Shown here in pieces: positions 28,426 through 37,660 of a stretch of 64,000 nt of DNA. The position numbers and the translations under genes were made by a program. Position 1 is the stretch's first letter, and each line of letters starts with the position of its first letter. A model generated the notes under the pieces. That model was not told where the DNA came from, made no database searches, and saw only the letters and a program-made list of their open reading frames with translations. This DNA comes from RPQJ01 sp963744735 (lineage in GTDB: Bacteria; Pseudomonadota; Gammaproteobacteria; Steroidobacterales; Steroidobacteraceae). The stretch covers positions 248,001 through 312,000 of the forward strand of contig CAVUVH010000005.1 in assembly GCA_963744735.1 (NCBI GenBank), in the 5' to 3' direction.

Positions 28426-29378
28426 TCAGGCGGGGAAGAATTCGATCGGTTTCGTGGTCGTCATCACGGCCACGTCGCGGTCCTCGAAGCGGAACATCTT
28501 GACCCGCGCGACCAGCTTGCGCTCCAGCTCCGGGTCGCCCAGTTCGCTGGAAATCACTTTGCAATCAGTCACTTCGCCGCTGGGCGCGATGGTCACTTCG
28601 AGCACGACCTTGCCCTGCAGGGCCGGATTCTCGCGCAGCGCGCGGCTGTAGAGCGCGTAGATCGCCGACTTGTTCTTGTCAAAGACCAGTTCGATCTCTT
28701 CGCGGGTCCGGGCCGCCTTGGCGCTGCTGCCCGAGCGCTGGGCCTCGGCCGCCGCGCCCGCGGCCGCCGTGGCCGACGACACCTTGGCCGTGGCGTTGCC
28801 CTTGAGCCCGGTCGAACCTCCGCCAAAGCCCTTGCTGACCTCGCCCACCGCGATGCCGCCACTGCCCGAGCCGACCTTGGCGGTGAGCAGCGAGCGATCG
28901 ACGCGCGTGCGCTCGCCGGCCCCGGCGTTGAGCGACTTCGCCGGCGACGTTGGTCTTGACGTCGAGGTCACGCAGTTCGGCCAGCTGGTCGGACATCGCC
29001 AGCAGGCCGGACGCGGCTGCCTTCTTGCGCGGGTCCGGCCTGGGTTCGGCCTGCACCACCGGCTGCGGCCGGCACCGGCCGTTCGACCGGGCGCTCGACC
29101 TGGGGCTGCACCACGGGCGGCGGTGGCGGCACCACCACCGGCTTTGGCTTCGGCTTGGGCTGCTCGAGGATGAACTCGACGATCCGCTCCGGCACGGCCG
29201 GGGCCGTGGCCGCGGTCCGCGGCCGGTCGGGCAGCAGCGGGATCACGATCGCGAAGCCGATGAACAGGCCGAGCGCCGCGCCGAAGATGCGGCGGAAGCG
29301 ACGCTCCTCCTCGACTGACGGCGTCCACGGCAGGTCGAAGACGCGGAAATTGCTGTAGCTGGCGGCGGTGCTGCTCAT
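28426..29378 (-). CDS. TonB-like energy transducer with AgmX/PglI C-terminal domain (two frameshifts)
   Basis: Order of parts: short cytoplasmic N-terminus MSSTAASYSNFRVFDLPW; one transmembrane segment (FGAALGLFIGFAIVIPLL); a proline/lysine-rich periplasmic spacer (EQPKPKPKPVVVPPPPPVVQPQVERPVERP); a low-complexity region; and a C-terminal AgmX/PglI domain (IELVFDKNKSAIYALYSRALRENPALQGKVVLEVTIAPSGEVTDCKVISSELGDPELERKLVARVKMFRFED). In Myxococcus this domain occurs in AgmX/GltJ and related proteins of the Agl-Glt motility complex; elsewhere it replaces the TonB C-terminus. Frames change near 29065 and 28940. It is the last gene of the ExbB-ExbD-ExbD operon (14 bases after the second exbD) and most likely couples the proton-driven motor to an outer-envelope partner. 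Confidence 0.85.
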
Positions 29379-29392
29379 GTCGCTTCGACTCC

Positions 29393-29902
29393 TCAGGCGC
29401 CCTTCAGGCCGGCGAAGGCCTGCTCGCGCTCGACCACCGCCAGCGACACCTTGGTGTACTCGGCGGCCGAACTGCTGGCGACGATCTTGCGCAACACCGC
29501 GTACGGCAGCGACTTCTCGGCCATCACCGTGACTTCGCGGTTGGCTTCCGAGCCCGGCAGCAGGCCGGCGGCCTGCGCATCGAGCGCGGCGCGCAGCGGT
29601 TCATTGACCTGGCCGTCGGTGGCGCCCAGTTCGGCGACGGTCACGACCGCCGCGCCGTTCACGTACAGCATGTCGCGCGTGACCATGACGACGGTCGCCT
29701 CGCGCGGCTTCTGCTCGGAGATCGACTGCGGGATGGTGATGTTCTTCGAGTTCGGCAGGATTTCCATGTCCGCGGCGTGCACCAGCAGGTACACCACCAG
29801 GATGGTCAGCATGTCGATCATCGGGATCAGCGCGAGCGGCCCGTGGCCGCCGCTGCCGCCCTTGCCGTGGCGCGCGTGGCGCCGCATTCCGGTGCGGATC
29901 AT
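29393..29902 (-). CDS. ExbD/TolR-family biopolymer transport protein (second copy)
   Basis: Complete 169-residue protein. MIRTGMRRHARHGKGGSGGHGPLALIPMIDMLTILVVYLLVHA is the ExbD pattern: a short basic N-terminus and a single membrane helix with the essential aspartate (PMID) that carries protons in the ExbB/ExbD motor. The periplasmic part reads MEILPNSKNITIPQSI...REATVVMVTRDMLYVNGAAVVTV...REVTVMAEKSLPYAVLRKIVASSSAAEYTKVSLAVV, the usual ExbD/TolR peptidoglycan-proximal domain, enlarged by an insert. Its ATG overlaps the stop of the first exbD as ATGA. Two non-identical ExbD proteins per operon is also the arrangement of AglQ/AglS. Confidence 0.93.
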   Translation of the reverse strand: MIRTGMRRHARHGKGGSGGHGPLALIPMIDMLTILVVYLLVHAADMEILPNSKNITIPQSISEQKPREATVVMVTRDMLYVNGAAVVTVAELGATDGQVNEPLRAALDAQAAGLLPGSEANREVTVMAEKSLPYAVLRKIVASSSAAEYTKVSLAVVEREQAFAGLKGA

Positions 29903-30411
29903 GTCGGTGCATCTCCCAGTGCGATCTGCGGGAACAGCGGCTCGCGGGTCACCTTGCCGCCCGCGACCGTCTGCCGCACGCGTGCGGCGTCCATCACCTG
30001 CACGATCGTGTCGTAGTCCACGTCGGGGTCCACCAGCAGCGTCGCATGGCTCACGTCAGGCACCTTCTGCTTGAGCTCGGCCAGGTACGCCGTGAGCTGC
30101 ACGACGTCCTGCCCGGCCGCCACGGCCGGAAACGTCTGCAGCACGCCCTGGTTGCGATCCGCGACCTCGATGCCTGACTTGCGCAGGATCAGCTCGAGTT
30201 CGAAGCGTGGCTCGTCCGTGGCGGCCTGCGTCCCCGGTCCGGGCAGGTTCACCTCGAGCACGCTCGTCTTCGAGAACACGGCCGTGAAGATCAGGAAGAA
30301 CGTGAGGATCACCATCACGTCCAGCATCGGCACGATGTTCAGGTCGTTGCGGCCGCGGTAACGCGCGTGGTTGCGCTGTTGCCGCCGCGCCAGGGGCGAG
30401 CTCTTCCTCAT
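29899..30411 (-). CDS. ExbD/TolR-family biopolymer transport protein (first copy)
   Basis: Complete 170-residue protein. It starts MRKSSPLARRQQRNHARYRGRNDLNIVPMLDVMVILTFFLIFTAVF: basic N-terminus followed by the single helix with the proton-carrying Asp in PMLDVM. Periplasmic domain: VLEVNLPGPGTQAATDEPRFELELILRKSGIEVADRNQGVLQTFPA...VSHATLLVDPDVDYDTIVQVMDAARV, which is classic ExbD. It overlaps exbB upstream and the second exbD downstream by ATGA, so translation of the three is coupled. With ExbB it should form the inner-membrane stator that uses the proton gradient. Confidence 0.94.
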   Translation of the reverse strand: MRKSSPLARRQQRNHARYRGRNDLNIVPMLDVMVILTFFLIFTAVFSKTSVLEVNLPGPGTQAATDEPRFELELILRKSGIEVADRNQGVLQTFPAVAAGQDVVQLTAYLAELKQKVPDVSHATLLVDPDVDYDTIVQVMDAARVRQTVAGGKVTREPLFPQIALGDAPT

Positions 30412-31142
30412 GCGCGTGCGGCCTCGCGGGCAGGCGCCTCCGCAGTTCGCGCGGGCGCGGCCGGGCGGGCCGTCGCGGCGGCGGCAGCCGCCACCGGGCG
30501 CGGCGCCTGGGCGCGACGCTCGACCACGGTGTTGAGGAACTTGATCGAGGCCACTTCGAGGCTGTCGACGAGCTCGGTCGTCTTGGTCTCGAGGTACATG
30601 TGGCACAGCAGCAGGGTGATCGCGAGCGCGAGGCCCAGCGCCGTGTTGTTCATGGCCACCGAGATGCTCGCCGAGAGCATGCTGGCCTTCTCGGCCGGGT
30701 TGACGGCCGCGACGGCGGCGAACGCCTGGATCAGGCCGATGACGGTGCCGAGCAGGCCCATCAGCATGCCGATGTTGGCCAGCGTCGCCAGGTAGTGCGT
30801 GCGCTTCTCGAGCCGCGGGATCACCTCGATCAGGCTCTCCTCCATGGCCTTCTCGATGTCGTCACGGCGGCGCGCCGTGGCGATGCGCGACATGCCGTAG
30901 CGCATGATGGTCGACAGCGCGGAATCGGTCTTCTCGGCGACTTCCATCGCCTTGCGGAAGTTGCCGGCCTGGATCAGCGGCGACAGCTCCGCCCACAGGC
31001 GGCGGTTGCCGGCCGAGACGCGCGTCAGGTAGATGAAGCGCTCGACGGCGACGACGAGGCCGATCACGAAGACGGCGGCGATGGGGTAGAGAAACGCCCC
31101 GCCCTGCTTGAAGAAGTTGACGATCAGGTCGATGGTGCTCAT
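30408..31142 (-). CDS. ExbB/TolQ/MotA-family proton channel
   Basis: Complete 244-residue inner-membrane protein. MSTIDLIVNFFKQGGAFLYPIAAVFVIGLVVAVERFIYL is the first helix. LEKRTHYLATLANIGMLMGLLGTVIGLIQAFAAVA and MLSASISVAMNNTALGLALAITLLLCHMYLETKT are the two helices of the ExbB proton-channel domain with the LLGTVxG and NTxxGL signatures. The cytoplasmic part AIRYGMSRI-like stretch (STIMRYGMSRIATARRRDDIEKAMEESLIEVIPRLE) lies between. The last 40 residues are an Ala/Pro/Arg-rich tail not usual in ExbB. It overlaps its neighbours on both sides by ATGA. It is the motor component of the operon. Confidence 0.94.
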   Translation of the reverse strand: MSTIDLIVNFFKQGGAFLYPIAAVFVIGLVVAVERFIYLTRVSAGNRRLWAELSPLIQAGNFRKAMEVAEKTDSALSTIMRYGMSRIATARRRDDIEKAMEESLIEVIPRLEKRTHYLATLANIGMLMGLLGTVIGLIQAFAAVAAVNPAEKASMLSASISVAMNNTALGLALAITLLLCHMYLETKTTELVDSLEVASIKFLNTVVERRAQAPRPVAAAAAATARPAAPARTAEAPAREAARA

Positions 31143-31518
31143 TTCGATGGTGCTCCGGGGACTGCAACGGTGGACTCGGTGGACGGTCGGGCGACGTCAG
31201 GTCGCGGTAGTAGCGGATCTCGCGCCGGAACTCGTCCCGGTCCAGCGGCGCAAGCATTTCGTCGATCAGGCTGCCCAGCGGGCGGTCGGGACCGGCCGGC
31301 GGTTCGGCCGCCTTCCACGGCACGATGCTCATGACCTTGGGCAGTTCGCGCGTGCCGGTGATGGCGGTCGCATCGAGCTGCAGGCGATCGACGGCGCGAT
31401 CGGCCTTGCGCGGCGCTGCTGGCGCGCTGGCAGCGCGCGGCTCGGCCGCGTGCGCGCCGGCGCAGCGCACAGAGCGCAAGCGACCAGCAGCACGCGGGCC
31501 ATGCGGACGACGGTTCAT
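31139..31518 (-). CDS. Small secreted protein of unknown function in the ExbB operon (frameshifted)
   Basis: Two reading frames must be joined. The natural N-terminus is probably MARVLLVACALCAAPARTRP, a signal peptide starting near 31503, one frame away from the ATG at 31518 that overlaps the TPR gene stop as ATGA. The body is RAVDRLQLDATAITGTRELPKVMSIVPWKAAEPPAGPDRPLGSLIDEMLAPLDRDEFRREIRYYRDLTSPDR. Near 31185 a further +1 shift gives the end PSTESTVAVPGAPSK, whose TGA overlaps the exbB ATG. It is a periplasmic protein of about 125 residues. I do not recognise a family. ELPKVMSIVPWK is a striking conserved-looking motif. The fixed place between the TPR proteins and the motor suggests a structural part of the complex. 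Confidence 0.6.
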
Positions 31519-34500
31519 GGCTGCGCCTCGGCCGTGCGGGTCTCGGCGGCCAGTCGCGCCTTCAGTTCGGTGAGCCATGCCGTGACTTCCTTGTCGGCGC
31601 CCAGCGTCAGCTGCTGGTAGCGCTCGTAATGCGGCAGGGCCGCCGTGGGATTGTCGAGATAGAGGTCGTGCAGGATCGCCAGGTTGCGTTCCGCGTCCGC
31701 GTGGTTCGGATCCAGCGCCAGCGCACGCTCGTACGCGGCCTGGGCCTCCGCGAACCTGCCGAGCCGGCGCTGCTCGACGCCGAACGCGTTCTGCGCCGCG
31801 GGATCGCGTCTCCGGTGCCAGCGCGGGCACCGCTGCCGACGGCGTCGCGGCCTCGACCCGTGCATAGCGGCCCGGATTGAGCTGCGCCAGGTCCGCGAAG
31901 CTCTTCTGCACCCATTCGTCGTAGACGCCCTGCGCCGCCAGCCGTGCGTTGCGCTCGTGGATGCCGATCGCCTTTTCCTCGAACGGGAAGGCCTGCTCCT
32001 CCAGCAGCACGTCGTACTGCTCGAGTTCGTCGGCCGCCGAGGTCGCGCGGGCGATCCGACTCCAGCAGCGCGCGGCCGAGGTGACGATAAAGGTCGGCCA
32101 TCGCGTACGCCGCGGCCGTGGTGACCTGCGCGACCCCGTATTCCTCGGCGCGGCCATAGGCCGTGAGCGCCGACTCCAGTGCCTTGCGCTTGGCGGGGAA
32201 CGACTTCTCCAGCGGCAGGGCCAGGCGGATCGAGCGTGCCGCAGCATCCAGCGGACGCGCCAGTTCCAGCGCCGCATTCGCGGCCAGGAACTGCGTGCGA
32301 TCGGTGCGCTCGGCGCCGGCCGCGCGGTCGGCGACGATGATCTCCTCGAGCCAGCGCTGCCGCCCTGCGGCGTCGTTCGGCGTCGCGCGCCAGGTCGGCA
32401 AGCGTCTGCCGCGCATCGAGCGCCGGGCCGGCGGGCACCGGATAGCGCCGCACATAGTCGGTGTAGACGCGCGTGGCAGCCGCGCGGTCGCCGGCGGCCT
32501 GCTGCAGTTCCGCGGCCTGCCACAGCGCCGCCCGCCGCACTTCCGGCTCTTCCGTCTCGCGGGCGGCGACGCGCTCGAACTCCGCCGCGGCCCGGGCAGG
32601 CTGGCCGGCCTCGACGTAGGCCACCGCCAGCTTGCGGTCGACGTCCGCCGCCAGTTCATGCTCCGGGTAGGTGCGGCGGAAGCCTTCGAGGACCACCGCC
32701 GCCTCGCTCCACTGCTTGCCGGCGAGCAGCAGCGTGGCCGCATCGAACTCGGCCTTGGCGCGGATCGGCGAGGCCGGTGCAACCGCTGGCGATGCGCAGG
32801 AAGTCCTGCACGGCGCCGGCGGCATCGCCGGCAGCCTGGCGCGTCTCGGCCTGGCGATAGATCGCCGCCGCCTGGCGCTCGACGCTCTCCGCGTGCAGCG
32901 CATCGGTGCGCGGGTGTCCGCGCGACCACTTCGCCGTAGGCGCGCTCAGCCTCGGCGTAGCGGCTGGAATCGAAGTACGTATGCGCGAGCACCGTCCAGG
33001 CGACCAGCTGCTGCGCCGGCGTCGGCGCGCGGGCCCAGCGCCAGCACGGCCTGCGCCACGGACTCGGCCCGCTCGCGATCGCCGAGGTCGAACAGCTGCT
33101 TGGTCGTGCGGGTCAGCACGCCCGGCGTCTCGGCATGCTGCGGGAAGGCCTGGGCAAAGCGCAGCGCCGAGTCGATGGCGCGCAGGCGCAGCGCGGGGCG
33201 CGCGGCCTCCGGCAGCGTCGCCTCGGCCTTGTCGAAGGCAACCAGCGCGGCGTAACCGGCGCGGCCGGCCTCGGGCGCGCCCGGGTAGCGGTAGGCGGCG
33301 AGTTCGTACTCGTCGGCGGCCTCGGCGTAGCGCGAGCCTTCGAACAACAGGTCGGCCAGCAGCAGCCGCGTGGCCGGCGCCGCCGGCGGTTGCGTCGAAG
33401 CCGTCGAGATACTCGCGGTACCAGCGCACCGCGGCATCGCGGTCGGCGGCACTGCCCTGCTTCTGCGCGAGCGCATGGTGATGCTGCGCCAGGTCGAGCA
33501 GGTTGGCCTGCACGGCACCGCTGACGCGGGGATCGATGCCGGCGCCGCGCTCGGCCCAGTAGGCGCTGCGCGGGCCGTAGAGTTCGACCAGTTCCTGCTT
33601 CGATTCGAGCACCAGCGCGGTGAACCCGGCCTTGCCGTAAGCCTCGGTCGCCTTGCCGAGCAGGATCGGCGCCTCGGGGTCCCGCGGCTGCCGGCGCGCG
33701 AACGACCGGTACACTTCGGCGCCGTCCTGGAAGCGTTCCTTCTCGACGTACAGGTCGCCCAGGGCGCGATAGAGACGGGATTCGTAGGGTGCCGGGCCGC
33801 GGCTCGCCAGCGCCGACTGCAGCGAGACGGCGCCGGCGTCGGCGGCGAACATCAGGCTCAGCGCGCGCAGGGTATCGTCGGACAGTTCCTGTTCCGGACG
33901 CGTCAGCTGCGCGGCATCGCGCAACTGGCCGTCCTGCACCAGCAGCGTGTCGAGCAGGGCGAGGAAGTCGCGGCTGCTCGCCGCATCTTCGCCCAGCTTG
34001 AACTGCGCCCAGCCGCGCTTGTACAGCGCCTGCTCGTGGAAGGTGCTCGCCGGACCCATGGCCAGCACCGCGCCATACGCCTGCGCGGCGTCGGCATAGC
34101 GCTGCGCACTGAAGAAGGCCTCGCCGCGCCGGAACTGCGCCTCGTCGGCGTGCGCACCCTGCGGATGGCGCGCCACCAGTTCGTCCAGCGCCGCAAGCGC
34201 AGCGTCGCTGTCGCCGGCGACTTCCGAGGCCCGCGCCAGCTGGTACAGCACCGCATCGCGCGCGGCGTAGTCCGGATGCTCGCGCAGCAGCTGCTGGTAG
34301 GCGGTGACGGCTTCGCGCGCCCTGGCCTGGGCGGCGGCGTCCGACTCCGCGTCGGCGGCGCTCAACGCGGCGGCCTGCTCCAGCCGCAGGTCGCCGACAC
34401 GCCGCAAGGCCTGCGCCTTCAGCGCCGGATCGGCGCCTTCGATCCGCAGGAAGGCCTCGTAACTGCTGGCCGCATCCTCGGGAGCGGCCTGCACCGCCTG

Positions 34501-34641
34501 CGAGCGGTCGATCGGCGCGCTGCGGCCGGCCAGCGCTCCGAGCGTGGGCTCGGGCTTCTTGCGCGCGCTCTCGGCGGCACCCGACCAGCCCGTCGCGATG
34601 GCGCAGGCCGCGAGCAGCAGGCCAAGACGTGCGGCGTTCAC
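31515..34641 (-). CDS. Large periplasmic tetratricopeptide-repeat protein (about 1040 aa; several frameshifts)
   Basis: The signal peptide MNAARLGLLLAACAIATGWSGAAES is followed by many TPR/Sel1-like helical repeats: SSYEAFLRIEGADPALKAQALRRVGDLRLEQA, AVTAYQQLLREHPDYAARDAVLYQLARASEVAGDSDAALAAL, YKRGWAQFKLGEDAASSRDFLALL, LAHTYFDSSRYAEAERAYGEV, ATLLLAGKQWSEAAVVLEGFRRTYPEHELAADVDRKLAVAYVEAGQPARAAAEFERV and, at the end, NAFGVEQRRLGRFAEAQAAYERALALDPNHADAERNLAILHDLYLDNPTAALPHYERYQQL. Frames change near 33390, 33020, 32900, 32370, 32050 and 31810. Such proteins are scaffolds; Agl-Glt clusters contain similarly large TPR proteins. Its ATG overlaps the upstream gene and its stop overlaps the next gene, both as ATGA. 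Confidence 0.82.
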
Positions 34642-36532
34642 CGGCCACCGCCGTTGCTGGCGCCGTCATACAGCGACGCGAGGGCGAACTGCGCCTGCGT
34701 GGCGTAGCTGCCGAGGCGCTGCTGCTGCGCCTGCAGTTGCGCCACGGCCAGCTCGGCCAGCGCCCGCTCCTGCGCCAGCGCCGTCGCATCGATCAGGGGC
34801 GTCATGCGCGCGACGCGCGCGGCCAGCTCCTCGACACGAGCCGGCGAAATCCACCGTGTTCTGCGGCACGAGTTCGCCCGCCGCGCGCGATCGCCGGCGT
34901 AGCGGGCCTGCGCTTCCTGCAGCTCTGCCGCGGCCCGCCGCAGGTCACGCTGCGACTGCGACAGTCGCTGCTTGTAGGCACGGTCCATGTCCCACAACAG
35001 CGCGCCGCGCAGCCGCCGCGCGCGCTCCGCATATTCGTCACGCTGCGCACCCGCGGGCAGCGCGGCGACGCTGCGGTCGATGCGCTCGAGCGCCGTCCAC
35101 TGCCGGCGCTCGGCGTCCGTCGCCAGCGCGACGACGTCGCGCGCCGACTCGACGCCGGCCAGTTGCTCGCCCAGGTCCCGATGCCGCGCGGCGAAAGCCT
35201 CGAGGTCCGTGCCCGCGAGCGCCTGCTGCCGGCGCGGCTCGCGCTGCCCGGCGGCGATCTCGCGCGCTTCGATCATCGCGCCGAAGGCCTCGAGCGACTC
35301 GTTCCAGCGCGCCAGGTTGGCCTGCATCAGGCGCAGGTCGCGATAGTTCTTCAGGCCTTCCTGGAACTCGTGCGCCGCCAGCAGGTGGTAGAGGTAGCGC
35401 GTGTGCGGCGCGTCCGGCAACTGGTCGAGTTGCCAGAACCAGCCCGGCTTGTCGCCGGGGGGCACGGTCGCGAGGATCGAATCGAGGAAGCCGCCGCCGC
35501 GGATCGCGGCGATCGATTCGTCGATGCGGCGCGACTCGCTCGCAAAGGCATCCACGGCGCTGCGGTAGTGCTGCGCCGCCTGGCCGTTCGACGCCAGCCT
35601 GACGTACGCGTACGGCACGGCGATCAGCGATTCCTGCACCGAGGCATCGAGCAGCTTGCGGTCCTGCAGTTCCAGCCAGGGCACCAGCGCGCGCTCGGGC
35701 CGGCCTGCATTCGTTTCGGCCCAGCCGAGCGCCAGCAGCGCCTGGTTGGTGAACGGCCCGTCCAGCCGCACGCGGCTCAGCACCGGCGGTGGGATCGCCG
35801 CTGCCCGGCTGCTGCAGCATGGCGAAGCCGAGCGCGAGGTTGGCGCGATCGCGCAGCGACGCCTGCTCCTCGTCCGTCGCCGCCAGCGCGCCGACCTGGT
35901 CGAGGAAGACGCGGCCGCGCTCGGGCTGGCCGGCGCGCACCAGCGCGACACCCAGGTTGAAGCGGGCGTAGTTCGACCAGCCGCTCGTGTCGTTCCAGGC
36001 CTCGAGCTTCGCCGCGGCGTCGGCATGACGCCCCAGGCTCATCAGGACGTTGGCTTCCAGCAGTCGCCGCTCGGGTTCGAGCGTGCCGGCCAGCGGCTGC
36101 TGGATCAGGGACAGGTTGCGCAGCGCCTCCTCGTGGTAGCCGCGCTGGTAGCCGATGCGCGCCAGGTAGAAGCGCGCGCGGTCACGCACCGAAGGCGCCA
36201 CGGGTCCGGCCAGCAGCCGGTCGAAGATCCTGCCGGCTTCGGTGTGCAGGCCGAGCGACAGGTACAGGCCGCCGGCGAGCAGTTCGGCTTCGCCGGCATG
36301 CGGCGCCATGCGGCCGAAATCGCGATTGGCCTCGAGCCGGACGATCGACTCGAAGTAGTCGTCCTGGAAGAAGTGGAACAGCACGTCGCCGTAGTCGAGG
36401 TCGCGCACCTGCGTCGGCGGCGGAGCGTCGCGCGCCGGGTTCTGCGGCACGCGCCGTCCACACCGCGGCCGCGCCGAGCACGAGCGCGAGACAGAGCGCG
36501 TAGACACGGACGGCGCGGGAGCGTGGCGGCAT
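34638..36532 (-). CDS. Periplasmic TPR/coiled-coil protein (about 630 aa; three or more frameshifts)
   Basis: The signal peptide MPPRSRAVRVYALCLALVLGAAAVWTARA starts at 36532. After a shift near 36440 it continues VRDLDYGDVLFHFFQDDYFESIVRLEANRDFGRMAPHAGEAELLAGGLYLSLGLHTEAGRIFDRLL, with TPR-like helices (RFYLARIGYQRGYHEEALRNLSLI, LLEANVLMSLGRHADAAAKLEAW, FNLGVALVRAGQPERGRVFLDQV). After about 35795 it reads NQALLALGWAETNAGRPERALVPWLEL and IRGGGFLDSILATVPPGDKPGWFWQLDQLPDAPHTRYLYHLLAAHEFQEGLKNYRDL. The last 200 residues are charged coiled coil, ending VAQLQAQQQRLGSYATQAQFALASLYDGASNGG. This combination of VLFHFFQDDYF repeats and coiled coil is known to me only as a hypothetical family that precedes TPR/ExbB/ExbD operons. 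The stop overlaps the next ATG. Confidence 0.8.
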
Positions 36533-36568
36533 GGCGGGCTCAGTGACTCGATGGGCGGTGACGGACCG

Positions 36569-37124
36569 TCACTCCCACTGCCGCACGACGAACTCCGGCT
36601 GCAGCGACGGCCTCGCGGTCGCTGATGCGGAGCTCGACATACTTGGCGCCGACGGCCTTGTCGAACTTCACCGTCGTGCCGCGCCGGTAGTCGCGCTCGT
36701 GCGGACCCTTGCCGGTGAAGAAGGCGACGATCTCGTGCTGGCCGGCCTTGAGGTTGCCGAGGTACAGCTTCTGCACGCCGCCGCGGTGCAGGGCCTGCAC
36801 CTCGCGGTCGGTGTACAGGTAGTTCGTGACTTCCTTGTCGTCGACCTTGAGCGTCACCGAATCGAGCGCGAAGAACGTGCCGACATCGACCGACAGGAAC
36901 ACCGCGACCTGGGTGCTGGCGGGATACAGCAGTTCCTCCTCGAGCTTGAACAGGTCGCGGTTCAGGTCGATCAGCTGCTTCTTCAGCGTCTGCACGTCCT
37001 GGTCCACGGCCTTGAGTTCGGCGCTGCCGCCGTCGGCCCGCGCTGCGGTCAGCGGCACGGCCAGCAGCGCCAGCAGGGCCAGCACGCGCGGTGCGCGCCG
37101 GGCCAGGGTAGAAAAGCGGTTCAT
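36569..37124 (-). CDS. Periplasmic coiled-coil protein of unknown function (3' frameshift)
   Basis: The start MNRFSTLARRAPRVLALLALLAVPLTAARA at 37124 has GGAG nine bases upstream; an in-frame ATG at 37139 overlaps the preceding stop. Mature part: a short coiled coil (AELKAVDQDVQTLKKQLIDLNRDLFKLEEELLYP), then a beta-rich domain (TQVAVFLSVDVGTFFALDSVTLKVDDKEVTNYLYTDREVQALHRGGVQKLYLGNLKAGQHEIVAFFTGKG...) with an IgG-like or PEGA-like look. Near 36605 one extra base hides the natural end PSLQPEFVVRQWE, stop 36569. About 184 residues. No family recognised. It sits between the thioredoxin gene and the coiled-coil/TPR gene. Confidence 0.75.
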
Positions 37125-37138
37125 GCTCGTGGACTCCA

Positions 37139-37660
37139 TCAGTCGCGGCGCAGGTGTTCGAGTTGCGGGGTGAGTTCGGCGAGGTCGACCGGCACTCCCG
37201 ACCATGCGCCGCGCACGGCGCCGTCACGGTCGAGCAGCAGCGTCAGCGGCAGCTTGTCGACGTCGTAGGCGCGCGCAACGGCCTGGTCGACATCGACGAG
37301 GGTCGGCGACGTCAGTCGCAGCGAGCTGGCCACGGAGGCGGCGCGGTCGACGCTGCCGTCGAGGCTGACGCCGACGACGGCCGCACCCTCGGCAAGGGCC
37401 AGCCGGTCGAGCGCCACGGCGGATTCCCGGCAGGGACCGCACCAGCTCGCCCAGAAGTGCAGGATCACGGGTTCGCCGCGATACTCGGACAGGCGCAGGT
37501 TGTGGCCGTCGATGCCCTTGAGGGCGAAATCAGGGGCGGTGGCTGCGTGCGCCGGAGGCGCGGCGTGCGCAGGCAGCAGCGCGAACGCGGCGGTCGCCAC
37601 GGCCGTCGCTGTGCGCAATGCCCCCTTCGGGGCACTCGATGTCAGTGTCCTGCGTTGCAC
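37139..37660 (-). CDS. TlpA-like secreted thioredoxin, first gene of the riboswitch-controlled operon
   Basis: Periplasmic thiol-disulfide oxidoreductase. TAPDFALKGIDGHNLRLSEYRGEPVILHFWASWCGPCRESAVALDRLA has the AhpC/TlpA fold start and the WCGPC redox site (residues 73-77 of the longest form), followed by VVGVSLDGSVDRAASVASSLRLTSPTLVDVDQAVARAYDVDKLPLTLLLDRDGAVRG with the cis-Pro loop KLPLT. The frame is open from a GTG at 37660, but that lies at the edge of the aptamer. A TTG at 37618 gives a better signal peptide (LRTATAVATAAFALLPAHA) and has a GGGGG element just upstream inside a hairpin. The stop overlaps the next in-frame ATG by one base (TGATG). It probably keeps an envelope component reduced or correctly disulfide-bonded. 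Confidence 0.88.
   Translation of the reverse strand: MQRRTLTSSAPKGALRTATAVATAAFALLPAHAAPPAHAATAPDFALKGIDGHNLRLSEYRGEPVILHFWASWCGPCRESAVALDRLALAEGAAVVGVSLDGSVDRAASVASSLRLTSPTLVDVDQAVARAYDVDKLPLTLLLDRDGAVRGAWSGVPVDLAELTPQLEHLRRD
37619..37636 (-). promoter_or_regulatory. Candidate expression-platform hairpin (RBS sequestering) of the riboswitch
   Basis: On the minus strand ATGCCCCCTTCGGGGCAC is the complement of a GTGCCCCGAAGGGGGCAT transcript that forms a tight stem (TGCCCC/GGGGCA) with a GAAG loop. The GGGGG strand lies directly before a TTG start at 37618 and could be its Shine-Dalgarno sequence. No T run follows, so translational rather than transcriptional control is the simpler reading. 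Inference only. Confidence 0.45.
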
